Of a stretch of 64,000 bases of DNA, positions 1-9,795 are shown piece after piece (positions within the stretch are counted from its first letter, which is position 1; each line of letters starts with the position of its first letter). The stretch spans positions 3,959,104 to 4,023,103 of the forward strand of contig OY725492.1 in the NCBI GenBank assembly GCA_963281255.1, in the 5' to 3' direction. The translations under genes were made by a program, and so were the position numbers. Below the pieces are notes generated by a model. It saw only the letters and a list, made by a program, of their open reading frames with translations. It was not told where the DNA came from and did not search any database. Source of the stretch: Aphrocallistes beatrix (lineage: Eukaryota; Porifera; Hexactinellida; Sceptrulophora; Aphrocallistidae).

Positions 1-406
1 GCAAACTCATTTACGAAATGAATTGCCCTCAAATCGGTGCAGCCAGAGAGTAGAGTAATATTATTCGATTTTACGTGACTGTTCAGTCCACCTTCTCTTG
101 TCATAGCCTATCCTATCAGAATCGTTTGCATTTTTTGCATTCATTTAGAGGAAATTAATATGATCTATTTCCGTTCTCTCTCCTTTAGTTATTATGATCA
201 CAACTGGAATTGTCGTGAGTTTTAGTTCAATTGATTAATAATAATGAGTTTGCTAGTTAGTATTCTAAGCGGGTTTATAATGTTAATTCATTAACGCTTG
301 CAGAAGTTCGGTTATTTGCAAAAGAATTCGAATATATTGCATTTATGCAAAACAGCAGAAGTGTTTTATCCTTTTAACTAATGTAACGAAACCCTCTATC
401 TTGTAG

Positions 407-722
407 TATTTCTGGTACTTCTGGGGTACAATGGTGAGTTTTTAAAATATACTTATAATGCTTTCATTTCTAATACAATCTCACCCTCCGATAGAGATAC
501 ACGTTGATCTGGTACATCATTATCTACGCACTGCTAACAGTGCTCCAGTGTGTCTGTATTGTGGTTTTTGTAATGGCCGATAATTCCCTCCCGCCAGCCC
601 CAACCCCTGTTACCACCCATACTATTCCCTTCTTCACTATTAACAACACTAACACCACTAACCACACCACACCGAGGCTCCTTTTCACGACCAGCCAGCC
701 AACTAAGTTGGACTTCTCCTAA
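407..722 (+). CDS. C-terminal exons of an unrecognised membrane protein
   Basis: Two exons can be read: 407-433 (27 nt, after an AG and before GTGAGT) and 495-722, separated by a 61-bp intron. Joined in phase 0 they give about 85 residues: an aromatic, very hydrophobic stretch of some 35 residues that should form one or two membrane segments, then a Pro/Thr/Asn-rich tail with several N-glycosylation sequons (NTT, NHT). An open stretch at the left edge, bases 3-50, may be an earlier exon of the same gene, but I could not join it with certainty. The 5' part lies outside the window. Function is unknown. A second frame through 495-590 is also open, so the frame choice rests on the hydrophobic pattern and the longer ORF. 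Confidence 0.4.
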
Positions 723-1112
723 GCTTTTATCCTATCTGGCTTTGTGAATTTTTGTAAATTGCACATTTTGAAGATTTAATATTGTAAATATGTTTGTTTT
801 TATTTTTTGAATTGTTTTAGGAGCTCAATGTACAAACTTTTCAGTGCATTTATTAAACTATCAATTGCATTTTAGTACAATTTGTACTGCGCATGGTATG
901 AACAATGTACTATCTAGGTCCTTCAATGAGTTTAACATGACCCTACCTTTTCTCACTCTGCATACATTTCATGTGCTACGAGTATAACTAATTGTTCAAG
1001 TTTATGTTCCGCAATTGGTCTTTCCACTGTCATTTACGTTCATTATACTTATATTAATAAAACATTAGTTTCACTAATATTCATCTATTCCGACTAATCA
1101 ATCAATTAATTA
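723..1112. other. AT-rich intergenic spacer
   Basis: No gene is visible. It should contain the 3' UTR of the preceding gene and the promoter of the NHL gene at 1113. Confidence 0.5.
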
Positions 1113-2036
1113 ATGGGTCACCGCTTAACAAAAGAAAAACCTCAACATGTCCTGAATCCGCATTCTATTCGTAACACCAGTTTCCCTCAGCCCCGTGAGA
1201 TAGAAAATGACTCGATCAGTCCGGAAAACCCTCAATATGATTTGAGACAGGTTCCTTGTTTATCTTTAACTACACCGAGTAAGGAAAACCAGCAGTTCGT
1301 TTGGGTTCGCTCGATTTCCGTAGCAGAGGATGATCGAGTGTTTGCGGTCTCTCCTTTCGATTGCACGATTAGTGTGTTTTCTCAAGATGGAACTTTCCTG
1401 TATAACTTCAAGGAAGGTGTAGTTTCACCTTGGAAGGTTTGTGTGTGCGGAGATGCAGTGTTTGTCACTGATTCCTGTGCAGTATCTAAGTTCACCTTGT
1501 CAGGAGAGTATATAACAAGATGGAGGAAGGGTTCTCAAGTTCGGAGAAATTCAGCTTTTTATGGACTGGATTGTGATAAGGCGAGTAGGATTTATGCCAT
1601 CGATTCGGATTGTTTCCTGTTTATTTTTACATTTGATTGTGACTTAATCACATACTTTAAGATCCCTTACCTCAAATCACCTTGTGATCTGGCTGTATCG
1701 GGGAGAGGAGACTTAGTACTCACTGACATGTTCAAAAGCAGCTTTATATTCTGGGGCACTGAAGATCTGTTTCCTTTCAGGTCTCCATTCGGGTTGCAAC
1801 TTCGGGACAGAGCACCTACAGCAACATTTTGCTGCTTTGATAGCCAGCACAATATCCTCGTCACTGACCCCTATTCAAACTGCATTAGGCTGTACAGTCC
1901 TTCTTTTGTTCTGCTGCACACTCTGAATGAGAATAACCTCACGCCTACCTTCAAACGGCCGTATGGTATAGCCGTTAATAAGGCTGGGCTCGTTTTATGT
2001 CCATGTGATAGTGATCCTTACTTCTTCATCTTCTAG
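1113..2036 (+). CDS. NHL-repeat beta-propeller protein, no RING or B-box
   Basis: An intronless ORF of 307 residues. After a polar N-terminal stretch of about 60 residues, the rest is a run of NHL/6-bladed-propeller-like units of about 40-45 residues: an aliphatic 'I(S/A)V..DDRVFAVS' strand, a charged or aspartate turn, then 'I.VFSQDGTF' and similar. Motifs such as 'LVLTDMF', 'ILVTDPYSNCIRLYS' and 'RPYGIAV' are typical NHL blade edges. No RING, B-box or coiled coil precedes the propeller, unlike TRIM2/3/32/71. The protein is probably cytoplasmic and binds a protein or RNA ligand, but no partner can be inferred. The gene at 19177-20358 has a related propeller with an added coiled coil. The start is the first ATG after a run of stops. 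Confidence 0.75.
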   Translation: MGHRLTKEKPQHVLNPHSIRNTSFPQPREIENDSISPENPQYDLRQVPCLSLTTPSKENQQFVWVRSISVAEDDRVFAVSPFDCTISVFSQDGTFLYNFKEGVVSPWKVCVCGDAVFVTDSCAVSKFTLSGEYITRWRKGSQVRRNSAFYGLDCDKASRIYAIDSDCFLFIFTFDCDLITYFKIPYLKSPCDLAVSGRGDLVLTDMFKSSFIFWGTEDLFPFRSPFGLQLRDRAPTATFCCFDSQHNILVTDPYSNCIRLYSPSFVLLHTLNENNLTPTFKRPYGIAVNKAGLVLCPCDSDPYFFIF

Positions 2037-2392
2037 CAGCGTGTATACAGTTTCATGTTTTCTTTTTGTATATATTTGTGCTTTGGATTAAATATATATT
2101 TTTAATATTACGTACTCCATACTGAATACTAAATACAATGAAGCATTCTAAATTCAAATGGCCCTGTGACTTATTCCTCAAGCATGTACGTATATACTAG
2201 TGTATGCACTTAAATTTAAATTACTTAATATTCAACGACATACTTGCTCTTAGAAGGATACCTTACATTCTTCTTAAAATGTTACGACATTAACATTAAA
2301 ACATGTGTATCGAGGCCAATTAATTTGACATTTCAATATAGGTAGTTACCTAACTAATTGCAGTACAGCATTCTAGCACACGAGATTACTGT
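2037..2392. other. AT-rich spacer up to assembly gap
   Basis: No coding signal seen. It contains the 3' UTR of the NHL gene. Confidence 0.5.
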
Positions 2393-2592
2393 NNNNNNNN
2401 NNNNNNNNNNNNNNNNNNNNNNNNNNNNNNNNNNNNNNNNNNNNNNNNNNNNNNNNNNNNNNNNNNNNNNNNNNNNNNNNNNNNNNNNNNNNNNNNNNNN
2501 NNNNNNNNNNNNNNNNNNNNNNNNNNNNNNNNNNNNNNNNNNNNNNNNNNNNNNNNNNNNNNNNNNNNNNNNNNNNNNNNNNNNNNNNNNNN
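2393..2592. other. assembly gap, 200 N
   Basis: Exactly 200 undetermined bases, a conventional placeholder for a gap of unknown size. It removes the 5' part of the gene that ends at 2869. Confidence 1.
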
Positions 2593-2869
2593 GTTAGGAC
2601 TTAGGGCTATAATAGATAGAATATTTCATAAAGAAATGCTGAAATCAGTTATGGAGGAAGATAGATTTTGTGCTCTGGAACGTTGCCAGCAGCAGCTGTC
2701 AGCTGAATACGAAGAGAGGCTTTCCAGGTTGGAGGAGAGGATTATAGAGGATAAATTGAGGATCTTGGAATTAGAAATTCAAATTCAAACTATTTATGAC
2801 AGGATCGTAATCTTGTCGAGGAGAATTGGGATGGAAAACGGAGTATGCGACTATTACTCTCAAGGTTGA
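2593..2869 (+). CDS. C-terminal fragment of a coiled-coil protein
   Basis: The frame ending at 2869 is open all the way back to the gap, so the ATG at 2636 need not be the start. About 91 residues are visible. The central part (ALERCQQQL, then EERLSRLEERIIEDKLRILE) shows the heptad spacing of Leu/Ile with Glu/Arg flanks expected of a coiled coil. It ends in a non-helical tail. The fragment is too short to assign to a family. Whether this is a full exon or a chance ORF depends on the sequence missing in the gap. Confidence 0.4.
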
Positions 2870-3333
2870 TTGGAAAGTAAAGTACAAATCTTTTGATTGC
2901 TCTATCATTACCCTGCTAAATTTATTCCAGATCGATTCACTTATTTGGACATTATTTCTTCTTTAGATAATTTGAGTACGTATATATATATTTCATTGAT
3001 CAAGAAAATTCTTCACACTTTGTTCTCTCTACGTATGTAATAGCTGGGACAATATAGTTAGAAAAATTGAAGAGACATCCTTTATTAACGGTTTTTACTG
3101 AGGGTGTAGATTATGAATATCGAATTTTACGAAGTGTTTTGCAAATATTTACGTGCATTGAATCTCGCGGAACGCAATAGAAAATAATTGAACATGTAGC
3201 CCATAAAAGCGCGGCATAGTGGAGGAATTTCATGTAAAAACGGGACACTCGTGAAATTTGGCTAAAAGGTGCTATTGTTGCAATAAATTATCTACATCTA
3301 AACTAACTTTTGGATTTTTTGGATTCATTACGG
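2870..3333. other. upstream region of TAF6
   Basis: AT-rich, no gene. Its 3' part (about 3160-3270) is a diverged copy of the GGGAC-type dispersed repeat, so this repeat lies within the presumed TAF6 promoter or 5' UTR. Confidence 0.5.
3160..3270 (+). repeat. diverged copy of GGGAC-type dispersed repeat
   Basis: Shares blocks with 60276-60483 in the same orientation: AACGCAATAGAAAA, AATTTCATGTAA and CGGGACACTCG occur in the same order and spacing. It is more diverged than the copies at 47695-47888 and 60276-60483, so it is older. It ends about 60 bp before the TAF6 start codon. Confidence 0.65.
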
Positions 3334-4827
3334 ATGCATGAACCGACGAGTTCTCTAGCCCCTTCCGACCACAAATCGAGAGGAGATAGTCTGACAGGCT
3401 GCCAAATAGCAGTCGACTCAGTCCGCATAATGGGAGAGTCCATCATAGTGAACAATCTCCCAGAGGACGCTGCTACCTACCTCGCGGAAGATATCACCTT
3501 CAGACTGAAGGACATTCTCCAACTGGCTCAGAAGTTCATGCACCACTCAGCACGCGATAGACTGATGACCTCAGACATCGACTCAGCACTGCGGTCTCGG
3601 AACTTGGAGTCAGTGTATGGCTTCCAGTCTGATGACGTCACTCCCTTCCGCATGACCAGCGGCGTGGGACGTGAAGTGTTCTACAAAGACGAGCCAGAGA
3701 TTGACATCAGCAAGATACTCAACTCCAGTCTCCCTAAAGCCCCGCACGACATCTCTCTCCGGGCCCACTGGCTGGCTATTGAAGGGGTGCAGCCCAAGAT
3801 TCCTGAGAACCCAGTCGCACACACCAAGGAGGAGAAGGAACTGAGTGAGGACTACCCACAGGACAGGTCCCCGCGCGTGGAGTCCTCGTACGAGGTGTTC
3901 GAGTCCCCGGCCCTGATGGACCTCCCTGCAGAGCTGCAGCTCTACTACAGGGAGATCTCAGAGGCCTGCATCGGCACGAACCGCGCGAGGAGAGACGAAG
4001 CGCTGAACAGCCTCGGCAGCGACCCCGGCCTCCTGCCGCTCATGCCGCGATTCTCCGTCTTCATCGCAGAAGGGGTGAAGCTGAAACTGAGCGAGAATAA
4101 GGTCCACACCCTCCTCTACCTGATCAAGATGCTACGCGCTCTGTTGGACAACCCTTCCCTCGCATTGGACAAGTACCTCCACGAACTGCTCCCTTCTGCC
4201 TGCTCCTGTGCCCTGTTCAACTACCAGTCCGCACACGACTCCCCGGAGATCTGGAACCTCCGCACTGAGTCCGCCTGTATCGTGGGGCGGGTCTGCAACA
4301 AGTACAACAACTCCGTCAACAGCATCCAGTCCCGCCTCACCCGCCTGCTCTACCAGATAATCGTGGATGAGGCCACCAGTCTGGGCACTCGGTTCGGAGC
4401 CGTCAGTTCCATCTGTGAGTTGGGCCCCGAGGCCGTGAAGACGCTGCTGCTGCCCAACCTGCACTCCGAGGGAGAGATCGTGAAGAGAGCATTGGAGAGT
4501 GCGGATACGACTGCGCTTATAGCTGCAAACAGGCTGCAGTCATTGTTAGTCAAAACATGCGCCCCTTCCCTCCTAGTCACCAGAGACCCGCCGGACCTCG
4601 TGGAGGAATTTGAAACAGAGTTCGGGTACCTAGGCAAGCAGCTATGGACGGAAGTTCGCGGTCTCCGTCCTCAGATCACCAATCCTCACGATGCGAACCT
4701 GATGCTAGCCGACTCCCCCGTCAACAACGAGGAGGTGGTGGGGGAGGAGATGCTAGCGGAGTACGCCAGCTTCTCAGAAGAAATGAACTCGACGAGCATA
4801 CACAACAGCAGCGTTATGGATTCATAA
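3334..4827 (+). CDS. TAF6: TAF6, transcription initiation factor TFIID subunit 6
   Basis: Intronless gene of 497 residues. TAF6 pairs with TAF9 through a histone fold and forms part of TFIID (in many animals TAF6 or TAF6L also serves SAGA) for RNA polymerase II promoter recognition. Residues about 20-95 are the histone-fold region, with the recognisable run 'KDILQLAQKFMHHSARDRL', then 'TSDID.ALRSRNLE.VYGF'. This is followed by the conserved 'LRAHWLAIEGVQPKIPENP' linker. From about 200 on is the HEAT-repeat C-terminal domain ('LQLYYREISEACIG', 'DPGLLPLMPRFSVFIAEGV', 'LDNPSLALDKYLHELLP'). The frame is open upstream to 3310 without an ATG, so 3334 is taken as the start. It lacks the long Pro/Ser-rich tail of the vertebrate protein. 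GC content is much higher than in flanking DNA. Confidence 0.96.
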   Translation: MHEPTSSLAPSDHKSRGDSLTGCQIAVDSVRIMGESIIVNNLPEDAATYLAEDITFRLKDILQLAQKFMHHSARDRLMTSDIDSALRSRNLESVYGFQSDDVTPFRMTSGVGREVFYKDEPEIDISKILNSSLPKAPHDISLRAHWLAIEGVQPKIPENPVAHTKEEKELSEDYPQDRSPRVESSYEVFESPALMDLPAELQLYYREISEACIGTNRARRDEALNSLGSDPGLLPLMPRFSVFIAEGVKLKLSENKVHTLLYLIKMLRALLDNPSLALDKYLHELLPSACSCALFNYQSAHDSPEIWNLRTESACIVGRVCNKYNNSVNSIQSRLTRLLYQIIVDEATSLGTRFGAVSSICELGPEAVKTLLLPNLHSEGEIVKRALESADTTALIAANRLQSLLVKTCAPSLLVTRDPPDLVEEFETEFGYLGKQLWTEVRGLRPQITNPHDANLMLADSPVNNEEVVGEEMLAEYASFSEEMNSTSIHNSSVMDS

Positions 4828-5409
4828 GAGACGGAATTTTGGAGTATTTATGCTGATTAAATGCGTTCAAGAGGCGAGTGAGAGCTATAGCTAATGGCCT
4901 AATGGTATCAACTAACCCGCAGGCTGATGGGTATTCAACTGATTATTCTGTGTAGCTTATTGATAATGCCACTTCAATCGATTAATTTCCTGTCTATAAT
5001 AATTAATTACTTGCGAAGAATCTTGCGAAATTGATTGAAAATATTTGTAAGCAAATCGGTATTTATTAAACAGTTAAGAATCGTCACAAAAAAATGGACA
5101 TTTAAATTGCTACCAAATCATTTTGCTCAGCAATTCTATGATCAAAGATAAAATAATGTTGGAATAATGCAAATTTTTGCAATCACTAAATTTTAATATA
5201 GTTTCCTATATCGTATTTTCGGGAGATTATTTTACTCATCACAGCTTCAAGAGTCCAGTTTAGGTATGTCGTGGGTTGATTAGGCCTAACTAACTTATCT
5301 CTTTTGAAGCCCAGTCCAACACGCTACATTCTTATGTAGTAGAAACGCTCTAATACTGCATTATGAAAGAAGTTCAGCTAACTACGTACGTGTTGTCCCT
5401 TACTTCAAG
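4828..5409. other. intergenic spacer
   Basis: AT-rich. Holds the 3' end of TAF6 and the promoter of the EMSY-like gene. Nothing else seen. Confidence 0.5.
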
Positions 5410-7896
5410 ATGATGTCTCCATATGTCACCCCTGAACAAAACGATTCAGTGAAAAGTTTCAAAGTTCTTGAGGCTCGAAGGAATTTGCGGAAACTCGAAA
5501 TGGAAGCGTACGCATCAGCTGTGGACGTTTTCCGCGCACAAGGAGTACTGACCGAGGAGAAGCTAGACATTCTACAAAAACTCTGTCATCACTACCAAAT
5601 TCCAATGGAGAGACATTTCGCAGAGTTGAGGCGAGCTCTCAGTGATGATGATCTAAACGAGATTGCTGAGACTTTGGTTGGGTATGACCCTTCTTCAAGT
5701 TGGATGGAGGAAGCGACGAAATATATCGATCTTTTCAAACCATTCATTCCCAAGTCTCACTTCACGACGAACGCCTTCAGAGCTATCAGTAACTTGTACG
5801 CAAACTCTCTAATCCATTCTAAGCTTCAAGCTGGAGAGAATGGCACCAAGTCTCCAGAGCAAGTGGAGGAGATAAGTGAAGAGGTGAGAGTGAACACAGA
5901 CCACGAGTACCATTGTAAAATGAACCCGCTCGCTTCTCGAATCCTCGCGGAATCTAACACCGAAGAGGAATGCTCAGCTCTCTCCCGCTCCTACCTCACC
6001 CCGTTAGGACTTGAGGGATTGACAGAAGTGTTTCCTGATCCGAGTCCAGACACCCTGGACAACCCTCCCCTCTCCCCCTCTCGTGATTTCTTCCAAGAGA
6101 CATTCACCTACGGGAACGGGAACAGAAGAGGCACGGAACCGAACTCGCTCCCCTCCAAGCGCAGACGGACCACTTCAGAACACAGATCTGTGGAGGAGAG
6201 TCCGAGTTTCGAGTTCAAACGCTCAGACAAGAGCATCCCCTCCAACACCAGCAAGATCATGCAGGACTGCCAGCTGATCATGGCCAACCTGAGGAAGAAA
6301 GGGAAACTGCCCGCCGAGCAGCAACCGCCTCCGGACCGGAGGCGTGGCAAGGGGAAGCGGGTCGAGCCCGTGGCTCAGGAGTCTCCCAGCCTGGCCGGGG
6401 AGGGGAAGAACATCTCCGGTCTAATTGTCCCCTGCATCTCTATCGAGAGGATCCCGATATCTCAGCCGAAATGTAACACCTCTCCCCCCGCCAAGCAGCA
6501 GAAGCTAGACAGACCCGTGATGAAGGGCGGTCGGATCAAGTGGAGGAAGAAAAAACTGTCCAAGACAACCGGTAAGAAGTGTCCTTCTCAGGAACCTGCT
6601 CCCCCTAGCCCCCCTGCCCCTGCTCCTGCTCCTGCCCCTGCCCCTGCCCCTGCTCCTGTGAAAAAGCGCAAACCGATTCGAGTCAGGTCTACCTCCTCAC
6701 GGCACTCAGAGACTGCCCCCGCGTCTCCAGAGGAGGAGACTTCTCCCGCCAAGAAAGCGGACACATCTACCCCTCCTCCCATCCCACCCGCGGAAATTGA
6801 CACAAGTGTGAATACAGTTAGTCTCACAACACAGCTCAGCACGAGCGGAGAGACAGAAGCAGTTCTAACACAACCTCAGATCAAATGCTATTCTGACATC
6901 ACCAACATAGCACCACTCACGGAACCTGGAACAGAGAAGGAAGCTGATGCAAGAGAACCCTTCCCTCCCAAAGATGCAGATCTCCTCCCCACAGACGCTC
7001 CCCTTTCTTCTGAACCACGTGGCGCTCAGATAGAATGCATGCAGTCTGACATTCCAATCTCTTCTCCGCCCCCTGTCCTCCCTCACACCCTTCCTGCCAC
7101 TCCCCCCTGTCCCGCCTCAGAGGTGACAGGTCCCCTCCAACCCCTCTTCTTGGAGTATCCCCTGTCGGAGCGGATTCTAACCAGAGGAAGGAAGGACAGC
7201 TCCAACTCGCTGGACATTCCTTCTCCTGACCGGATAAAGTCTGGTTTCCAGGGACTCTACTCGCCCATCTCGAGTACAGGCACGCCCCCTGACCGCGATA
7301 GATCCGCCCATATGGTCCTGGTGTCTGAAAGCACCCCGATATCGGACCAATTGATACCCCGCCCCCTTTTCTCACCTATCACCTCCCCAGAGGAATCTTT
7401 CTCTCAGTCTTCTGTCAAATCGGGCGCTAACACCTCTGATCAGCTGTCCCTCGTTCTGCAGTCGCCACACGTAGAGATTTTGGCGGGAAACAGGCGGTCT
7501 CTCGCACTCAGCGATATCGTGGACGAGGTGTGCGACTCCATCTCAGACCCTCTCTCACACCCATCAGCTGAAGAGAACAAGCCCTTCACACCCAGCACTG
7601 ACATCGTGTTCACCAATTCCTCGTTCATGCTATCCAAAGCTCTCAACTCCTTCATCACTCGGGTTATCTCAGACGAAGAGGTACCTCCCGAGGAAGAAGG
7701 AGGAGAGAAGGGTTCCCCTTCCCCTAACCCTCCCGCCCCTCCCAATCTTGACGACATCTTAACCGGACAAGAGTTGGCACCCGTAGAAGCACTCGACTTC
7801 GCTCAGATGTCCTCTTCCCTCCTGAGCTTGGGACCGCAGGGAGGAGACCCTGCCGAGGTGTCGACGCCCTCCCCTGACTCCCCTCCTAGCCAATAG
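5410..7896 (+). CDS. EMSY: EMSY-like ENT-domain protein
   Basis: Intronless, 828 residues. Residues about 22-105 form an ENT domain: 'RRNLRKLEMEAYASAVDVFR', 'LTEEKLDILQKLCHHY', 'MERHFAELRRALSDDDL' closely follow the layout known from EMSY, the BRCA2-interacting transcriptional repressor found with histone demethylase and deacetylase complexes. The rest is low-complexity and Pro/Ser/Glu-rich, with basic clusters (KRRR, RRRGKGKR, KWRKKKLSKTTGKK) that could act as nuclear localisation signals, and a Pro-Ala repeat at 6600-6660. Apart from the ENT domain there is little to anchor orthology, but in animals ENT is found almost only in EMSY. Two ATGs (5410, 5413) start the frame. Confidence 0.85.
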   Translation: MMSPYVTPEQNDSVKSFKVLEARRNLRKLEMEAYASAVDVFRAQGVLTEEKLDILQKLCHHYQIPMERHFAELRRALSDDDLNEIAETLVGYDPSSSWMEEATKYIDLFKPFIPKSHFTTNAFRAISNLYANSLIHSKLQAGENGTKSPEQVEEISEEVRVNTDHEYHCKMNPLASRILAESNTEEECSALSRSYLTPLGLEGLTEVFPDPSPDTLDNPPLSPSRDFFQETFTYGNGNRRGTEPNSLPSKRRRTTSEHRSVEESPSFEFKRSDKSIPSNTSKIMQDCQLIMANLRKKGKLPAEQQPPPDRRRGKGKRVEPVAQESPSLAGEGKNISGLIVPCISIERIPISQPKCNTSPPAKQQKLDRPVMKGGRIKWRKKKLSKTTGKKCPSQEPAPPSPPAPAPAPAPAPAPAPVKKRKPIRVRSTSSRHSETAPASPEEETSPAKKADTSTPPPIPPAEIDTSVNTVSLTTQLSTSGETEAVLTQPQIKCYSDITNIAPLTEPGTEKEADAREPFPPKDADLLPTDAPLSSEPRGAQIECMQSDIPISSPPPVLPHTLPATPPCPASEVTGPLQPLFLEYPLSERILTRGRKDSSNSLDIPSPDRIKSGFQGLYSPISSTGTPPDRDRSAHMVLVSESTPISDQLIPRPLFSPITSPEESFSQSSVKSGANTSDQLSLVLQSPHVEILAGNRRSLALSDIVDEVCDSISDPLSHPSAEENKPFTPSTDIVFTNSSFMLSKALNSFITRVISDEEVPPEEEGGEKGSPSPNPPAPPNLDDILTGQELAPVEALDFAQMSSSLLSLGPQGGDPAEVSTPSPDSPPSQ

Positions 7897-8213
7897 GCTC
7901 ATGGACAGGCACATTATAATGTCGGTATTTAGAATAATGTATTTGTGTTCTTATTTCGTTTCTATCGCAGCTGTGAGAATTACATGTGGGATGTAGTGTT
8001 GAATTCAAATTGATACGCTTTTAGATTAAAATCTATTTTACAGATTATTTAATTGACTAATTACGTACTTGTAATTCAAAATATTATGCCCACTTTTTAT
8101 TGCAAATAAAATTACTTGAAGCATTCAAATCATGACATCTCCCAATATCCGAGAGTTGAAGATTAAATGGCTAAATTTACACATTGATTGATTTATTAGT
8201 TGCGAGACAGGCC
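7897..8213. other. intergenic spacer
   Basis: AT-rich, no gene. Contains an AATAAA-type polyadenylation signal near 8105, suitable for the upstream gene. Confidence 0.5.
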
Positions 8214-9299
8214 ATGTCTCTCCCACACATAGACAACCTCATCACTGACCTCCCTGCGCTACAGCTCGAGAACGCGCTTCCGTCCCCGGAACAAGCCTAC
8301 CTCCCCCTGAGGATGCAGTCCCGAGCTTTCCTCCTCTCAGCACTGGCACAGTGTCGGTACCTGGTGCACACCTGGAGAGTATTGAAGGATTCCTGTCCCC
8401 TTCTCAAGAGAACGACCTCGAAATTAAGTTACGCTAGTCTCCCCAACCTCTCCTCTCCCTCTCGTACGTGGAGCGCTCCAGATGGGTCATTCACCATAGG
8501 TGTTATAGGGTGTGGTCGCATGGGGAGACATATCGTGAACAAACTCTTACAAGATCCGAATATATCACCGGATATGATCCTCATCTCAACACGGCAACCA
8601 GATCTCCTTGAAGAATTCATATCACAAGGTGTGAAGTGCCGCTTTGACAACGTTTGGGTCGCTAATAACTCTGACGTCATCTTCCTAGCCTGCCTCCCCT
8701 GCCACCTGTCCCCCGTGGTGAACGACCTCTACAGGAGCTCAATCTCGCGGGCGAATCTCCTCGTGTCTCTGCTGGCTGGGGTGAGCTCGGCCAGAGTGAG
8801 GCGGTCGCTTAGCTTCCGTGCTAACGTCACGAGTGTGTACTTCGACTGGAACCAGTTGGACACTGAGGACAGAGTGCTCCTCTCGGAGGATGTTGCTCCG
8901 GAAGTTAGGATGAGCAGTCGTGCGCTGTGTGTGGCCGGATGTCCATTCAGACTAGAGTTGGGCGTTTGGTTCGGTGAGCTCGTGCTAGCCTGTCTGTCAT
9001 GCTGTGCCCTGCACGGAGTGGCTTCGAGGGAAGGGGTGGAGGTTGTGCATTCTCTGCTAGCTGAGGCTACGCCTGACTTTGCGAGTTGCATCCCTGGTGC
9101 GTTGATGGAAAAACGCGGCATGTTCAGTTGCATGGAGCATGAAGAGGCGTGGAGTGAGAATTGTGACAAGCTGTCCGCCGCTCTCAGGGATGAGAAGTTG
9201 AGAGATGTCCTCGTTGAGAAGTATTGGCAGCGAGTCAGAGAGAATGAACCCAGTCTGCTCGACCTAGCACGAGAATCCGTGTCTACTAAATCTCTTTAG
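8214..9299 (+). CDS. NOXRED1: NOXRED1-like NADP-dependent oxidoreductase
   Basis: Intronless, 361 residues. A Rossmann fold starts near residue 93, with the dinucleotide motif G99-C-G101-R-M-G104 in 'IGVIGCGRMGRHIVNKLL'. It is followed by 'DMILISTRQP' and 'SDVIFLACLP', the pattern of the pyrroline-5-carboxylate reductase superfamily. The N-terminal extension of about 90 residues ('LPLRMQSRAFLLSALAQCR') is characteristic of NOXRED1 (NADP-dependent oxidoreductase domain-containing 1) and absent from P5C reductase. Its substrate is not known. The frame is open back to 8184 with only a TTG there, so the ATG at 8214 is chosen. The head-to-tail neighbours TAF6, EMSY and SPEF1 are also intronless. 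Confidence 0.85.
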   Translation: MSLPHIDNLITDLPALQLENALPSPEQAYLPLRMQSRAFLLSALAQCRYLVHTWRVLKDSCPLLKRTTSKLSYASLPNLSSPSRTWSAPDGSFTIGVIGCGRMGRHIVNKLLQDPNISPDMILISTRQPDLLEEFISQGVKCRFDNVWVANNSDVIFLACLPCHLSPVVNDLYRSSISRANLLVSLLAGVSSARVRRSLSFRANVTSVYFDWNQLDTEDRVLLSEDVAPEVRMSSRALCVAGCPFRLELGVWFGELVLACLSCCALHGVASREGVEVVHSLLAEATPDFASCIPGALMEKRGMFSCMEHEEAWSENCDKLSAALRDEKLRDVLVEKYWQRVRENEPSLLDLARESVSTKSL

Positions 9300-9795
9300 T
9301 TCCCAGTTCTAACTCTCAAGACGATTGGTGACTTAGATGCTTAAGAGTATCCTCGAATTCAGACAATATGATCACACTCAGGCGTAATATACGTATATCA
9401 AGAATAATTTAAATGTTTTAAACGATTCTTATTAGAGTGCGATGTTGGACATGGGGAGTTCGTGTAACTAACACCCTCAGGGTTGGATAATCCAGACCTG
9501 TTTGGAGAAATATTCAAATAATCGTATCTTCTTGAAGTAATTATTTCCCTAAAGAGTATACTTTATTCCATATTTGCAGTAATCATGAGTCACTGTTGAT
9601 CTTAGGGATAGCCAAGTAGTTCCAGGGGTCCCTGGCAATCTCAGTAATCAATGGTTTCCAATCTCAGAAACCCCAAACAAGAAGTGCTAGCTACACCTTA
9701 GCTGTCTATACTGTATCATCAGGTATGATATCTGCAGTAGTTGTAACTTAGCACTGTAGGTCAGCTGCTGCGAGAGAAGATCCACCCAGCTAGCT
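9300..9795. other. intergenic spacer
   Basis: No gene seen; should carry the SPEF1 promoter. Confidence 0.5.

Noticed and set aside
4132-4637. Antisense ORFs opposite TAF6
   Set aside because: Shadow frames; the plus-strand protein is clearly TAF6.
6108-7757. Antisense ORFs opposite EMSY (up to 152 codons)
   Set aside because: Shadow frames of a GC-rich, proline-rich coding region; no domain or conserved motif.
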